Positions 8,396-16,707 of a DNA stretch of 43,290 nt are shown here, one piece after another. The notes under the pieces were generated by a model that was given only the letters and a program-made list of their open reading frames with translations, searched no databases and was not told where the DNA came from. The number at the start of each line of letters is the position of its first letter. Within the stretch, counting starts at the first letter, position 1. The position numbers were made by a program, and so were the translations under genes. Origin of the DNA: Bryobacterales bacterium (GTDB lineage Bacteria > Acidobacteriota > Terriglobia > Bryobacterales > Bryobacteraceae); contig PLRS01000029.1 in the NCBI GenBank assembly GCA_003164035.1, positions 1 through 43,290 on the forward strand, given 5' to 3'.

Positions 8396-9175
8396 TTACA
8401 CTCTCTCGCCGGTTAACCACCATAGGATGTTGTGAATGCAGCGTTGCACCATGGGATGAGATTGGGTGGCAACGTTGTGACCGGGAATGAGCACGGCCAC
8501 TTTCCCCTTGCCATAGGTGTGAGCCCACCCCTGGGGAGCGCGGCCGTGCTCTGGAGAGTGGCTCTCCAGGAACACGGACGTCTGGCTCTCGTCCATCTCC
8601 ACCTGGTACTCTTCATCGGCGACGGTAAAGGGCGTCATGCCCTCGGTCAGTTCCGGCATCTTTCCGGTCAGAGTCACGTTAATACTGACAACGGCGGGGT
8701 GGCGGACGAAGTATGACCTGGCGATTCGGGAGATTCCATTGCCCTTGGGATAGGAGAAGCCGTCGTGATAGGAAAAGAAGTTGCCGCCGGCGTTCACATA
8801 GTCCTCGTACTTCTGCTCCTGCGCAGGCGTGAGCCAGCGGGCTTCCCCTTTGTTGGGCGGATTCCCGTCACGGTTTCTGTAGTAGTTGACATACTCGCGT
8901 CCCTCTCTGCTCTGGACAATCAGATCGAAGCTGCCAAAATCGTCGAACGGGACGGCATAGTCCATGATCGTCACCGCCTCCCAGCCGTTTTTTCGCAGTC
9001 CTCCCAGCAAAACGGAGTCGAGTGGGGCGACGCAGTGATACGCGTCTCCCAGTATGGCCAGAACACGCTTCTTCCGTGGGGTAGTGTCCTGGGTTCTTCC
9101 GAGACCGGCGCCGCCCAACAGAGCCATGCCGCAGGCGGTGGAGGTCTTAAGGATATGACGGCGTGTAGTGTTCAT
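8396..9175 (-). CDS. ThuA-like (trehalose utilisation family) exported protein
   Basis: 259 residues. The twin-arginine signal NTTRRHILKTSTACGMALLG precedes a class I glutamine-amidotransferase-like fold of the ThuA type, with the ILGDAYH start and AGGNFFSYHDGFSYP segment. ThuA proteins act with Gfo/Idh/MocA dehydrogenases in turnover of 3-keto-disaccharides in rhizobia. Its stop is six bases from the stop of the Gfo/Idh gene on the other strand. It is transcribed after the second Gfo/Idh gene (gap 19 bases), so the two are probably co-expressed. Confidence 0.85.
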   Translation of the reverse strand: MNTTRRHILKTSTACGMALLGGAGLGRTQDTTPRKKRVLAILGDAYHCVAPLDSVLLGGLRKNGWEAVTIMDYAVPFDDFGSFDLIVQSREGREYVNYYRNRDGNPPNKGEARWLTPAQEQKYEDYVNAGGNFFSYHDGFSYPKGNGISRIARSYFVRHPAVVSINVTLTGKMPELTEGMTPFTVADEEYQVEMDESQTSVFLESHSPEHGRAPQGWAHTYGKGKVAVLIPGHNVATQSHPMVQRCIHNILWWLTGERV

Positions 9176-9194
9176 GCGTTTGTCTCCAATTGTT

Positions 9195-10268
9195 TCACGG
9201 GTTCTGCATCGTGCGCGGATCGACCGGCCGCTTCCGCTCCGAAGACAGCACGCCCGCGAAATAGATCCGCAGCGACATCAGGTTATCCCGTGCGTTGGTC
9301 AGCGCGGGGCGTTTCTGGTGCAGCGACTGCATGAACTCGCCCATCACCCCGATGAAGCCGCCGATGGAGGCGCACTCATCGTAACGCGGCCGGATGTGAA
9401 CCTCCCGGTAGGTCAGATCGTCCGGCAGAGTATAGGTGACCCATCCGATTTCCTTGGGCCAGTCGTAGCCCCGCACCTCAACCAGGTCCTTTTCCCATCG
9501 CGACGTCGGGTTCCAGCGGTGATTGGCGCGAATCGCCCCCCTCTCGGCCCAGACCCGTATGGGGGTCTCGTTCCGGAAATTGCCGGCGTTGTGATACTCG
9601 AAGTAATTGCAGACCGCTCCGCTGGAAAATTGCATCTGATAGAGGGAGGCGTTGTTCTGGTTGGTGCAATAGACCGAGATGGGGTCTCCTCCCGAGAGCC
9701 AGCGGATCGAATCGATGGCGTGAATCTGCCACGCCATTACCACGCCGCCCGGCCCCATTCCGAAACCCGGCCCCTCGGTGGAGATGTTGGCGAAATGAAT
9801 AAAGCCCGGCGCGCCGAATCGATCGGGGCCGAGAAGCTGCCTGGTCAGATAAACGGCCGGATCGAAGCGCAGGTTCTGGTTAATCGCAAAGGGGATTCCA
9901 CCCTCCTCGGCGATCTCCACCATCTTTTCGGCGGTCTCGAGGTCCGTCGCCATGGGCTTCTGCATCAGCACCGCCTTGCCTGCCTTGGCCGCGGCTGTCA
10001 GCACCGCGATGCGGGCCGCCATGCCTGCCGCGGTCGCGTGGTCTATGGTGCAATCGATGACATCGACGTCGTCCCGCAGGAGCAATTCCCGATAATCTTC
10101 ATAGACGTGCGGGATGCCGTCCAATTCCGCCAGGCGGTACGCGGTCAACTGCTGGGCCCGCACGATGTTGGTGTAGCCGACGATGCCGATGCCGTAATCG
10201 AGCTTGTAGGTCTCGAGAGGCGGCCGGAAAGAGGGCCAGGAGAACTGGCCGATCGCTTGGTTAGACAT
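9195..10268 (-). CDS. Gfo/Idh/MocA family oxidoreductase, cytosolic type
   Basis: 357 residues with no signal peptide, unlike the neighbour at 6941. The nucleotide-binding start is YGIGIVGYTNIVRAQQ (residues 25-40). The family EKP motif is again QKP (residues 103-105, VLMQKPMATDLETAE), followed by the C-terminal alpha/beta domain (HAIDSIRWLSGGDP). Predicted NAD(P)-dependent sugar or inositol dehydrogenase. Upstream of thuA-like in the same direction with a 19-base gap, which fits a ThuA/ThuB-style unit. Substrate unknown. Confidence 0.88.
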   Translation of the reverse strand: MSNQAIGQFSWPSFRPPLETYKLDYGIGIVGYTNIVRAQQLTAYRLAELDGIPHVYEDYRELLLRDDVDVIDCTIDHATAAGMAARIAVLTAAAKAGKAVLMQKPMATDLETAEKMVEIAEEGGIPFAINQNLRFDPAVYLTRQLLGPDRFGAPGFIHFANISTEGPGFGMGPGGVVMAWQIHAIDSIRWLSGGDPISVYCTNQNNASLYQMQFSSGAVCNYFEYHNAGNFRNETPIRVWAERGAIRANHRWNPTSRWEKDLVEVRGYDWPKEIGWVTYTLPDDLTYREVHIRPRYDECASIGGFIGVMGEFMQSLHQKRPALTNARDNLMSLRIYFAGVLSSERKRPVDPRTMQNP

Positions 10269-10344
10269 GAGTCACCTGGTTGAGCCTCGCCGCAGCGTTG
10301 ACGATCATAGAGGAAGGCCCAGACCGTTTATCATAGCGCCAGGG

Positions 10345-10411
10345 GCGCTTAACCGTTTTGGGGGAGTTAGTTCCCGGCAACCGCTCCCTGACGGTCGCGG
10401 CTCGGTAAGCG
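10345..10411 (+). repeat. Half copy of the 132-bp palindromic element
   Basis: Starts GCGCTTAACC, passes through a GGGGGAGTTAGT segment and ends in the CGGTCGCGGCTCGGTAAG arm. This is the left half of the full elements at 14466 and 41416; the right half is missing. It occupies the 176-base gap between the Gfo/Idh start and the end of the DUF6807 gene. Confidence 0.8.
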
Positions 10412-10444
10412 ATTGATTATGATCCGGCCGGGCAGCCAGCGGGT

Positions 10445-11473
10445 TCACTTCTCGTCGGAGTACAGCTTGTACATATCCGCCAGTTGAGCGGGGGTGAACG
10501 TTCCGTCATAGATTACTACGCGATAGCGTAAGGTAACCGATTTTCGCTCCGGTACAGTCCAACTTCCGTCCCGCTTTTCGTCACTGGTGAATTCACGGGC
10601 GGCGAAGGGGTTGGCCGCCAGCAGCCCGTAAGCACGGGCATGCCAGGTAGCAGGGTGACGGAAGCTGGAAGGATGGTCGAATACGACCACGCCCACCGTC
10701 TTGCCGGATACCGTCCCGGAGTAGTCCACCCAGTCGGCTGGCTTGCCCCAGATCGCCGGTTCTCCGACCGCGCCGCGCGAGTTGAGCATATGATCGTGCG
10801 GCGCGCTCAATTCCGAGTTCAGCCGGATGGCAAAGGTGCCTTCCTTGGTATCTCCGAAGACCATGGGGTTTTCCAGCGCGTAAAAGACGTACTCGCAGTC
10901 GATGGTGCGGGTGCGATCGTCGCCGCGGAAAGTGTAGGTCTGGGTCTCTTCGCCCAAGACACGGTTGTTGGAGTCTTCCAGGCTGAAGCGCGCGCGGATG
11001 GTGCCGGAATCGGGACCGTTGTCGACCCGCTCCAGTTTCAGCAGGGTCATGTGGCCGTACGCGCGCACCAGCCCGGGGGCTGCCGGCTGCTTCGCGTCCG
11101 GTCTGCCGTAGGTGCCGTTGAATACCGCCTCCGACCAGAAGTCCACGCCATCGATGTCGCCGTGGTTGAAGTACAAGGGACGTTGATGCGGCTCAAAGCC
11201 GGGGAGTTTGCGGTCGGCCATCGAGACGTCGTTGAACACGGGAAACGGCCTCGACACAATTACGCCCAAAGGCGTCCGCAGCGGCATCAGGTAGGCTTTT
11301 GCCACGTCCTGGTGAAAATAGTACGTGGTGAACGGTTTGCCGCCGATAGTTACCTCTACCTGGCCCTCACCGCGTTTCAACTCGACGGAAGCGGCCGTCA
11401 CAGCCGCGGATAGCAGCCACACACCCGCCACCAGCCGCAGCGGGCGTTGGTAGGTTTTGGCATATCGGTTCAC
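10445..11473 (-). CDS. DUF6807 (PmoA-like) exported protein
   Basis: 342 residues with a signal peptide (hydrophobic LRLVAGVWLLSAAVTAASVE near the N-terminus). The segment HQRPLYFNHGDIDGVDFWSE is diagnostic of the DUF6807 family, often called methane oxygenase PmoA by annotation transfer; it has no resemblance to particulate methane monooxygenase and that name should not be read as function. Members are beta-sandwich proteins found with Gfo/Idh and ThuA genes. It follows the MFS gene by 18 bases on the same strand, so an operon with the transporter is likely. Confidence 0.82.
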   Translation of the reverse strand: MNRYAKTYQRPLRLVAGVWLLSAAVTAASVELKRGEGQVEVTIGGKPFTTYYFHQDVAKAYLMPLRTPLGVIVSRPFPVFNDVSMADRKLPGFEPHQRPLYFNHGDIDGVDFWSEAVFNGTYGRPDAKQPAAPGLVRAYGHMTLLKLERVDNGPDSGTIRARFSLEDSNNRVLGEETQTYTFRGDDRTRTIDCEYVFYALENPMVFGDTKEGTFAIRLNSELSAPHDHMLNSRGAVGEPAIWGKPADWVDYSGTVSGKTVGVVVFDHPSSFRHPATWHARAYGLLAANPFAAREFTSDEKRDGSWTVPERKSVTLRYRVVIYDGTFTPAQLADMYKLYSDEK

Positions 11474-11491
11474 AATCGTCGCGACGCTCCT

Positions 11492-12784
11492 CTATTGCTG
11501 TGGTTCAGGCACCGGCACGATGGGTCCGAGCAGGAACACGAACGAGGCGATGCCCGCCAGCAGGATGGCGCCAGCCACCAGGAACGCACTGGTGAACGAA
11601 TGGGTCCAGCCCACGGTCACGCCGGTGACGATAGGCGCCGCTACGCCCATCAGGTTGTTGCCGAAGTTCATGATTCCGGCCACCGTGGCTACGCCGCCTC
11701 GCGGAGCGATCAGCGAAGGCAGGGACCAACCGACCGGGGCGGCCGCCGCCAGGCCGGTCAGGGCCACCGAAATCCAGGCGATAGCCACCGCCGGGTTGGT
11801 GGTGGTGGTCGCTCCGATTACCGCCAGCCCACCGAACATCCCCACCAGCAGCACGGTCTTGCGCACGCGCGTCTCATCGTGGCCGCGCGCAATCAGACGG
11901 TCGATCAGCCAGCCCCCCACCACCAGGTCCGATACCGTGGCGCACATCCAGGGGATAGTCGCGAACGCAGCCGATGTCAGGATGCTCATGTGCATGGTCT
12001 GGACCAGGTAGCCCGGCAGCCAAGTCAGGAACAGGTAGAAACAATAGCCGTAGGCCGCGAAACCGATCGACAGACCCCACACTTTGCGGGAGCGCAGCAG
12101 GTAGCCGAGCATACCGAACGGGTTGGCGGACATCTCCCCCTCGGGCGCCCCGCCGCCTTCGACAATGTATTCCCGCTCCGCCGCGGAAAGTTGCGGGTGA
12201 GCGCTCGGATTGCGATAGATTGCGTAAAATGCCGCAAAGTAGACGAAACTCAACGCCGCCACCAGGCCGAAGCCCCATCGCCAGCCGAAATGCACCACCG
12301 CGAGCGCGACGAGCGGAACGCCGATCACGTTGGAGAACTTGGCGGCCGAGTCGAACAGAGCCGTTGAAGAAGCCCTCTCCTTGCGCGGAAACCAATAGCC
12401 GGTGGCTTTGGAATTGGCAGGGAAACTCGCGGCCTCGGCGATCCCCAGCAGGCAGCGGGCGGCAAAGATGCCCGCAAATCCGCTCGCCAGGGCGGTGATG
12501 ACGGACGCCACGCCCCATAGAAACGCACTCCAGCGTCCGACGCGCGTCACACCCCAGCGATCCAGAATCAAGCCCGCGGGAATCTGCGACAGGGCGTAGG
12601 TCCAGAAGAACGCGCTGAACAGCAGGCCCAGTTCGGACGCGCTCAGTCCCAGCGTATGCTGCAGTTGTGGGCCGGCCACCGACAAGCAGATCCGGTCGAA
12701 GAAGTTGACCAGCACTCCGGCTCCCAACAGGGCGCCGATGCGCCAGCGCAACCGTGGAACTGCCTCTCCGCTAGCCGTTATCAT
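11492..12784 (-). CDS. MFS transporter, anion:cation symporter type
   Basis: 430 residues from the ATG at 12784; a TTG at 12829 would add 15 residues but has no ribosome-binding site. About twelve membrane segments. The first loop has FFDRICLSVAGPQLQ and LILDRWGVTRVGRW, close to the D-R-x-G/R signature between helices 2 and 3 of the ACS family (hexuronate, glucarate and related organic-acid carriers). Cytosolic side carriers of this kind import sugar acids with protons. It leads the unit MFS-DUF6807 and probably supplies products of the exported enzymes to the cell. Confidence 0.87.
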   Translation of the reverse strand: MITASGEAVPRLRWRIGALLGAGVLVNFFDRICLSVAGPQLQHTLGLSASELGLLFSAFFWTYALSQIPAGLILDRWGVTRVGRWSAFLWGVASVITALASGFAGIFAARCLLGIAEAASFPANSKATGYWFPRKERASSTALFDSAAKFSNVIGVPLVALAVVHFGWRWGFGLVAALSFVYFAAFYAIYRNPSAHPQLSAAEREYIVEGGGAPEGEMSANPFGMLGYLLRSRKVWGLSIGFAAYGYCFYLFLTWLPGYLVQTMHMSILTSAAFATIPWMCATVSDLVVGGWLIDRLIARGHDETRVRKTVLLVGMFGGLAVIGATTTTNPAVAIAWISVALTGLAAAAPVGWSLPSLIAPRGGVATVAGIMNFGNNLMGVAAPIVTGVTVGWTHSFTSAFLVAGAILLAGIASFVFLLGPIVPVPEPQQ

Positions 12785-12954
12785 ATGCGTTGCCCTGAAC
12801 TCCCCGTCAGACGCCACAGTCCGATCCAACCACTGCCCCGGAAGACCGCCCGCCGATTGAAGGTACTAATTTAACCCACTTCGGCAAGAATATCTTATAA
12901 TCCGAGACGTGCCGGACTGGTTGGCCGGACCCGGCCGGCGAGTCCACACGAGAG

Positions 12955-13269
12955 TTACGCGGCGATTTCACGGAGGATTTCGGGATGCAGCACAGCCACC
13001 CGGATCAGTGTCTTTGCCGCTCCGCTCGGCGTTCGGCGCCCTTGCTCCCATTGCTCCAGCGTGCGTTGCGAGACCCCAAGCATATGGGCGAACCGCGCTT
13101 GTGTGAGTCCAGCCGCCAGGCGCGCTCGCGCGATGGGCGAGCGAGGCTCAACGGGAGTCCGCTTGCCACGGCCGGCTCTGATTTCGCAGGCGCCGTCCAG
13201 AACCTCCTGCCAGATATCGCGCGCGGCCTCCATCCGGGCGAGCGCACTTTCTGTCGGTTTCTTAGCCAT
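12955..13269 (-). CDS. higA: HTH antitoxin, HigA type
   Basis: 104 residues. A Cro/C1-type helix-turn-helix occupies the C-terminal half (LTQARFAHMLGVSQRTLEQW), after an N-terminal arm with an EPRSPIARARL stretch. Its start overlaps the end of the toxin gene by 8 bases, so translation is coupled. HigA antitoxins bind the HigB nuclease and repress the shared promoter upstream of the toxin. The symbol is by family and not by strict orthology. Confidence 0.82.
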   Translation of the reverse strand: MAKKPTESALARMEAARDIWQEVLDGACEIRAGRGKRTPVEPRSPIARARLAAGLTQARFAHMLGVSQRTLEQWEQGRRTPSGAAKTLIRVAVLHPEILREIAA

Positions 13270-13576
13270 GCTCGAACAGCTCCTTCAGTCGTTTCAGGAT
13301 ATGGGCCGGCACGTTCCCCCGCTTCGCCTTGGAATATAGCGTCAGCATCCAGAACTCGTTCGGCTGATAGCTCACGAAATAGATTAAGCGCAGCCCGCCG
13401 CGCTTGCCCGCACCCTGTCGCCGCCAGCGGAGTTTCCTCACGCCGCCAGAGCCGGGAACAATGGCCCCGGCCTCCGGGTTCCGCATCATGAACTGCTGCA
13501 GCTCGGCGTATTCGTCGTCATCGAGGTAATGGGCTCGCAGGCGATCGAAGATCGCCGACTCGATAAATACGAACAC
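13262..13576 (-). CDS. higB: RelE/HigB-like mRNA interferase toxin
   Basis: 104 residues from a GTG at 13576; there is no ATG nearby. The pattern FIESAIFDRLRAHYLDDDEY, then RKLRW and the C-terminal RLIYFVSYQPNEFWMLTLYS matches the RelE/HigB fold, where basic residues of the central sheet cut mRNA on the ribosome. It precedes its antitoxin (toxin-first order as in higBA). No strong ribosome-binding site before the GTG, which would keep toxin levels low. Confidence 0.82.
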   Translation of the reverse strand: MFVFIESAIFDRLRAHYLDDDEYAELQQFMMRNPEAGAIVPGSGGVRKLRWRRQGAGKRGGLRLIYFVSYQPNEFWMLTLYSKAKRGNVPAHILKRLKELFEHG

Positions 13577-13636
13577 GAATTAATACTACGCCTCTGGCGT
13601 ACCTGCCGTCAAGCCGCGACCCTTCACGCCCGCCAC

Positions 13637-14393
13637 TCACTCCAGCGGAATCGTCTTCCCTTTGGCGGTCGGCAGCACGACACCGAGCAGTCTCGCGATG
13701 GTTGGGGCGATGTCTATATTGGCAACCTTGTCGAGTTTCGCGCCGCGGCGCACTCCGTAGCCGCTGGCGATGAAGATGGCGTCCATATCCGGATCAGCGG
13801 ATCAGGTACACCGCGGCTTTAGTCCAGATCTGGTCGCGGAACAGGATGTTCGACTTGGTGAAGCTTTCGACGTCCGAGGCGGCAATCGCTCCCTTGCCGA
13901 TCATTTCGCGCTCCAGCGGCCCTTGCGCCGACGCCCCCTCGCGGAACGCCCAGGTGATCGTAGGCGCCTGGTTGACGGCCACCCAATCCACCTGCGCGGT
14001 CGTGAGCCCGGCTTGGTACGCCGCGTCATAGACCGTGAGAACGTGGACCATTTTCTCTTTCGCGATCGCCGGTTCCACTTTCACCGGCGGCCATGCGCCG
14101 GTCCGCGAGATGGTTCCGTTCGCCAGCAGGCCGTGCTCGTCGGCGCGGACGCCGGTCACCATGGTCGTGTGATTGGGCCACGTCACGGTCGGATTTACGA
14201 TAGACATCCGCGCGCTAACGCCGCTCTCGATCAGGCCGCGGAGGGTGGGAATCGGAAGCTTCGGCTCGTCCAGGTCATAAGCGGGAAAGCCGTCCAGGCT
14301 GATCACCACCACCATGCGCTCCTTGGCGGGCGTCTGCGCTAAAGCCGGCCAGCACAAGCCCGCCAGTGCCGCCAGCGTGATTGCGAGTTTCAT
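13637..14393 (-). pseudogene. Type I phosphodiesterase / nucleotide pyrophosphatase, internally deleted
   Basis: The first 199 codons (14393 down to 13794) encode a signal peptide (MKLAITLAALAGLCWPALAQ) and the start of an alkaline-phosphatase-fold enzyme: VVVISLDGF with the metal-binding Asp, and NPTVTWPNHTTMVTG with the nucleophile Thr. The frame then hits TGA. Immediately after, in another frame (13637 to about 13799), comes the normal C-terminus of the family: DPDMDAIFIASGYGVRRG and IDIAPTIARLLGVVLP, ending in TGA at 13637. The roughly 200-residue middle, with the remaining metal ligands, is missing. At the junction the 8-base CTGATCCG is present twice in tandem. The product cannot be active. 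Confidence 0.8.
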
Positions 14394-14465
14394 AGACTAA
14401 GAAGAATTCTACAACGTGCCACACGCTCCCCGGCGCCGGGTGCTTGACCGATCTGGGGATTTCAT

Positions 14466-14597
14466 GGTTTAGGCGCGGCAACCGCTCCCTCGCGGTCGCG
14501 GCTCGGTTACGGGCGCCGCTCGTTTGCAGTCACTTACCGAGCCGCGACCGCAAGGGAGCGGTTGCCGGGGACTAACTCCCCCAAACCGCTTAAGCAC
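14466..14597 (-). repeat. Full 132-bp palindromic element
   Basis: Read on the minus strand it begins GTGCTTAAGC and ends GCGCCTAAACC. The inner 30-bp arms (14478-14507 and 14536-14565) differ at one position. The layout is identical to the copy at 41416-41548, including the central TGCAAAC and length. It sits between the phosphodiesterase pseudogene and the S9 peptidase, which are divergently transcribed. Confidence 0.88.
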
Positions 14598-14651
14598 CCC
14601 CCGGCGCCTTAACGGCTCCCTTTCCGCGCCTCACGCTACAATCTTGGTGTT

Positions 14652-16688
14652 ATGTGCCGTCCGATCTGTCGCGGGACTGTGTTCCTGTTCGCCGCCGTGG
14701 CGATGCTGTTCGCTCAAAAGCGCCCCTTCGACGCGAATGCCATGATGGAGTTGAAGCGGATTTCCGATCCGCAGATTTCACCGGACGCGAAATGGGTGGC
14801 CTTTACCGTCCAAAGCGTGGACGTAGCCGCCAATAGCAAGCCGTCGCAAGTCTGGATCGTACCGCTCTCGGGCGGCGCGCCGCGCCAGATCACCCACGAC
14901 GGCACCGCCAACCAGCGGCCCCGCTGGTCGCCCGATTCCAGGCGCATCGCCTACATCTCCAACCGTTCCGGCTCGTCCCAGATCTGGTTGATGGATCCCG
15001 ATGGCGGCAACGCCAAGGCGGTCACCAATCTTGCCACCGAAGCCGATGGCGAGCTGTTGTCTCCCGACGGGAAGAACCTGGTCTTCACCAGTTCGGTCTA
15101 TCCGGAATGCGCCGCCGACGACGCCTGCAACCGGAAGGATCTCGACGCCGATGAGGCCGACAAGGTGAAGGCGCGGATTTACACCGAATTGCTCTACCGG
15201 CACTGGACCGAGTGGTCCACCAGGCGGCGCAGCCATCTGCTGGTGGTTGCGGTTTCCGGCGGCGACGCGCACGACCTTACCCCCGGCACTCGCGACGTGC
15301 CGCCGTTTTCGCTCGGCGGACCGGACGATTACGATATCGCTCCCGACGGCCAGGAAGTCTGCTATTCCATGAATGCGGATCCGGTCCTGGCCGTCAGCAC
15401 CAATTCCGACCTATACGCGGTTTCGATTCAGGGAGGGGCGCCGCGGAGAATCACGGCGGCCACGGGCAACGATTCCAGCCCGCGGTACTCGCGCGACGGC
15501 AAGTACCTGGCCTGGCGCGCGCAGCTTCGCGCCGGATACGAAAGCGACCGCTACCGGTTGATGGTGCTGGAGCGCGCTACCGGAAAGACCACCAACCTTA
15601 CCGAAAACCTGGATCGCTGGGTGAACAGCTTCACCTGGTCGCCGGATTCGCGCGCGCTTTTCTTTACCACCGCCGACCGCGGCCGGCAGGCCATTCAGCG
15701 CATTCCCGTAACCGGAGGCGCGGTGCGGGTGGCCGTTTCCGGAGATAGCGAACTGGACGACATGCAGTTGTCGGCCGACGGCAAGACGATGGTGTACACC
15801 CAGCAGACCGGCGCTGCGCCGCTCGAGATCTATCGCGCCGCGTCGAGCGGCGGCGCGCCCGCCGCCTTGACGCATTTGAACGACGACGCGCTGGCGGCCC
15901 ATGAGCTCATCCCGCTCGAAGAGTTCTGGGTAGACGCCGCCGATGGCTCGAAGGTGCAGTATTTCGTGGTGAAGCCCTACGGGTTTCAGGCCGGCAAGAA
16001 ATACCCCGTGGTGATGCTGATCCACGGCGGACCGCAAGGCAACTGGGGTTACAGTTGGAGCTATCGCTGGAACCAGCAGGTGTTCGCGGCCGCCGGTTAC
16101 GTAGTGGTGATGCCGAATCCGCGCGGCTCGACCGGCTATGGACAGAAGTTCATCGACGAGATCAACGGCGATTGGGGCGGCAAACCTTTCGACGACATCA
16201 TGGCGGTGACCGATCACATCGTCGTCGACCTGCCCTACGCCGACACCAGCCGCATGGCCGCGGCCGGCGCCTCCTACGGCGGCTACATGATCGATTGGAT
16301 GCTGGGCCACACCCAGCGCTTCAAGGCGCTGGTGTCGCACTCTGGCGTTTACGACCTGACCAGCGAATTCGGCGCCACCGAGGAACTATGGTTCCCGCTG
16401 TGGGAGTTCGGCGGCACGCCCTGGGACAAGCCCGACGACTACGCGAAATGGTCGCCATCGAGCTTCGTCAAGGACTTTCATACCCCCACCCTGGTCAGTG
16501 GCGGAGAATTGGACTTCCGCGTGCCTTATAACCAGGACCTGGAGCTGTTTACGGCCCTGCAGATGCAGAAAGTTCCTTCCAAGCTGGTGATTTTTCCCGA
16601 TGAGGGGCACTGGATCCTGAAACCGGGGAACAGCCTGCTTTGGTATCGAACCGTGCTCGACTGGCTCGATCTTTGGGTGAAAAAATGA
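14652..16688 (+). CDS. S9 family prolyl oligopeptidase-like exported peptidase
   Basis: 678 residues. A hydrophobic N-terminus (GTVFLFAAVAMLFAQ) indicates secretion. Residues from about 30 to 400 form a WD40/TolB-like beta-propeller with repeated PDSR and DGK segments. The C-terminal alpha/beta-hydrolase domain has the nucleophile in GASYGG (Ser541), the acid Asp621 (GGELDFRVP) and His653 (DEGHWI), so the triad is complete. Length and order match dipeptidyl/acylaminoacyl peptidases. Role: trimming of oligopeptides outside the cytosol. The M23 peptidase gene starts 19 bases later in the same direction. Confidence 0.92.
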   Translation: MCRPICRGTVFLFAAVAMLFAQKRPFDANAMMELKRISDPQISPDAKWVAFTVQSVDVAANSKPSQVWIVPLSGGAPRQITHDGTANQRPRWSPDSRRIAYISNRSGSSQIWLMDPDGGNAKAVTNLATEADGELLSPDGKNLVFTSSVYPECAADDACNRKDLDADEADKVKARIYTELLYRHWTEWSTRRRSHLLVVAVSGGDAHDLTPGTRDVPPFSLGGPDDYDIAPDGQEVCYSMNADPVLAVSTNSDLYAVSIQGGAPRRITAATGNDSSPRYSRDGKYLAWRAQLRAGYESDRYRLMVLERATGKTTNLTENLDRWVNSFTWSPDSRALFFTTADRGRQAIQRIPVTGGAVRVAVSGDSELDDMQLSADGKTMVYTQQTGAAPLEIYRAASSGGAPAALTHLNDDALAAHELIPLEEFWVDAADGSKVQYFVVKPYGFQAGKKYPVVMLIHGGPQGNWGYSWSYRWNQQVFAAAGYVVVMPNPRGSTGYGQKFIDEINGDWGGKPFDDIMAVTDHIVVDLPYADTSRMAAAGASYGGYMIDWMLGHTQRFKALVSHSGVYDLTSEFGATEELWFPLWEFGGTPWDKPDDYAKWSPSSFVKDFHTPTLVSGGELDFRVPYNQDLELFTALQMQKVPSKLVIFPDEGHWILKPGNSLLWYRTVLDWLDLWVKK

Positions 16689-16707
16689 AAACTACGTGGG
16701 TCCGAAA

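Noticed and set aside
10445-11473. Methane monooxygenase subunit (PmoA)
   Set aside because: The family name is a mis-transferred label; the protein is a soluble exported DUF6807 protein with no membrane helices or copper-site pattern of the true enzyme.
12912-12948. Terminator of the higBA unit
   Set aside because: A GGCCGG/CCGGCC hairpin is present but no T-run follows on the minus strand; too weak to list as a feature.
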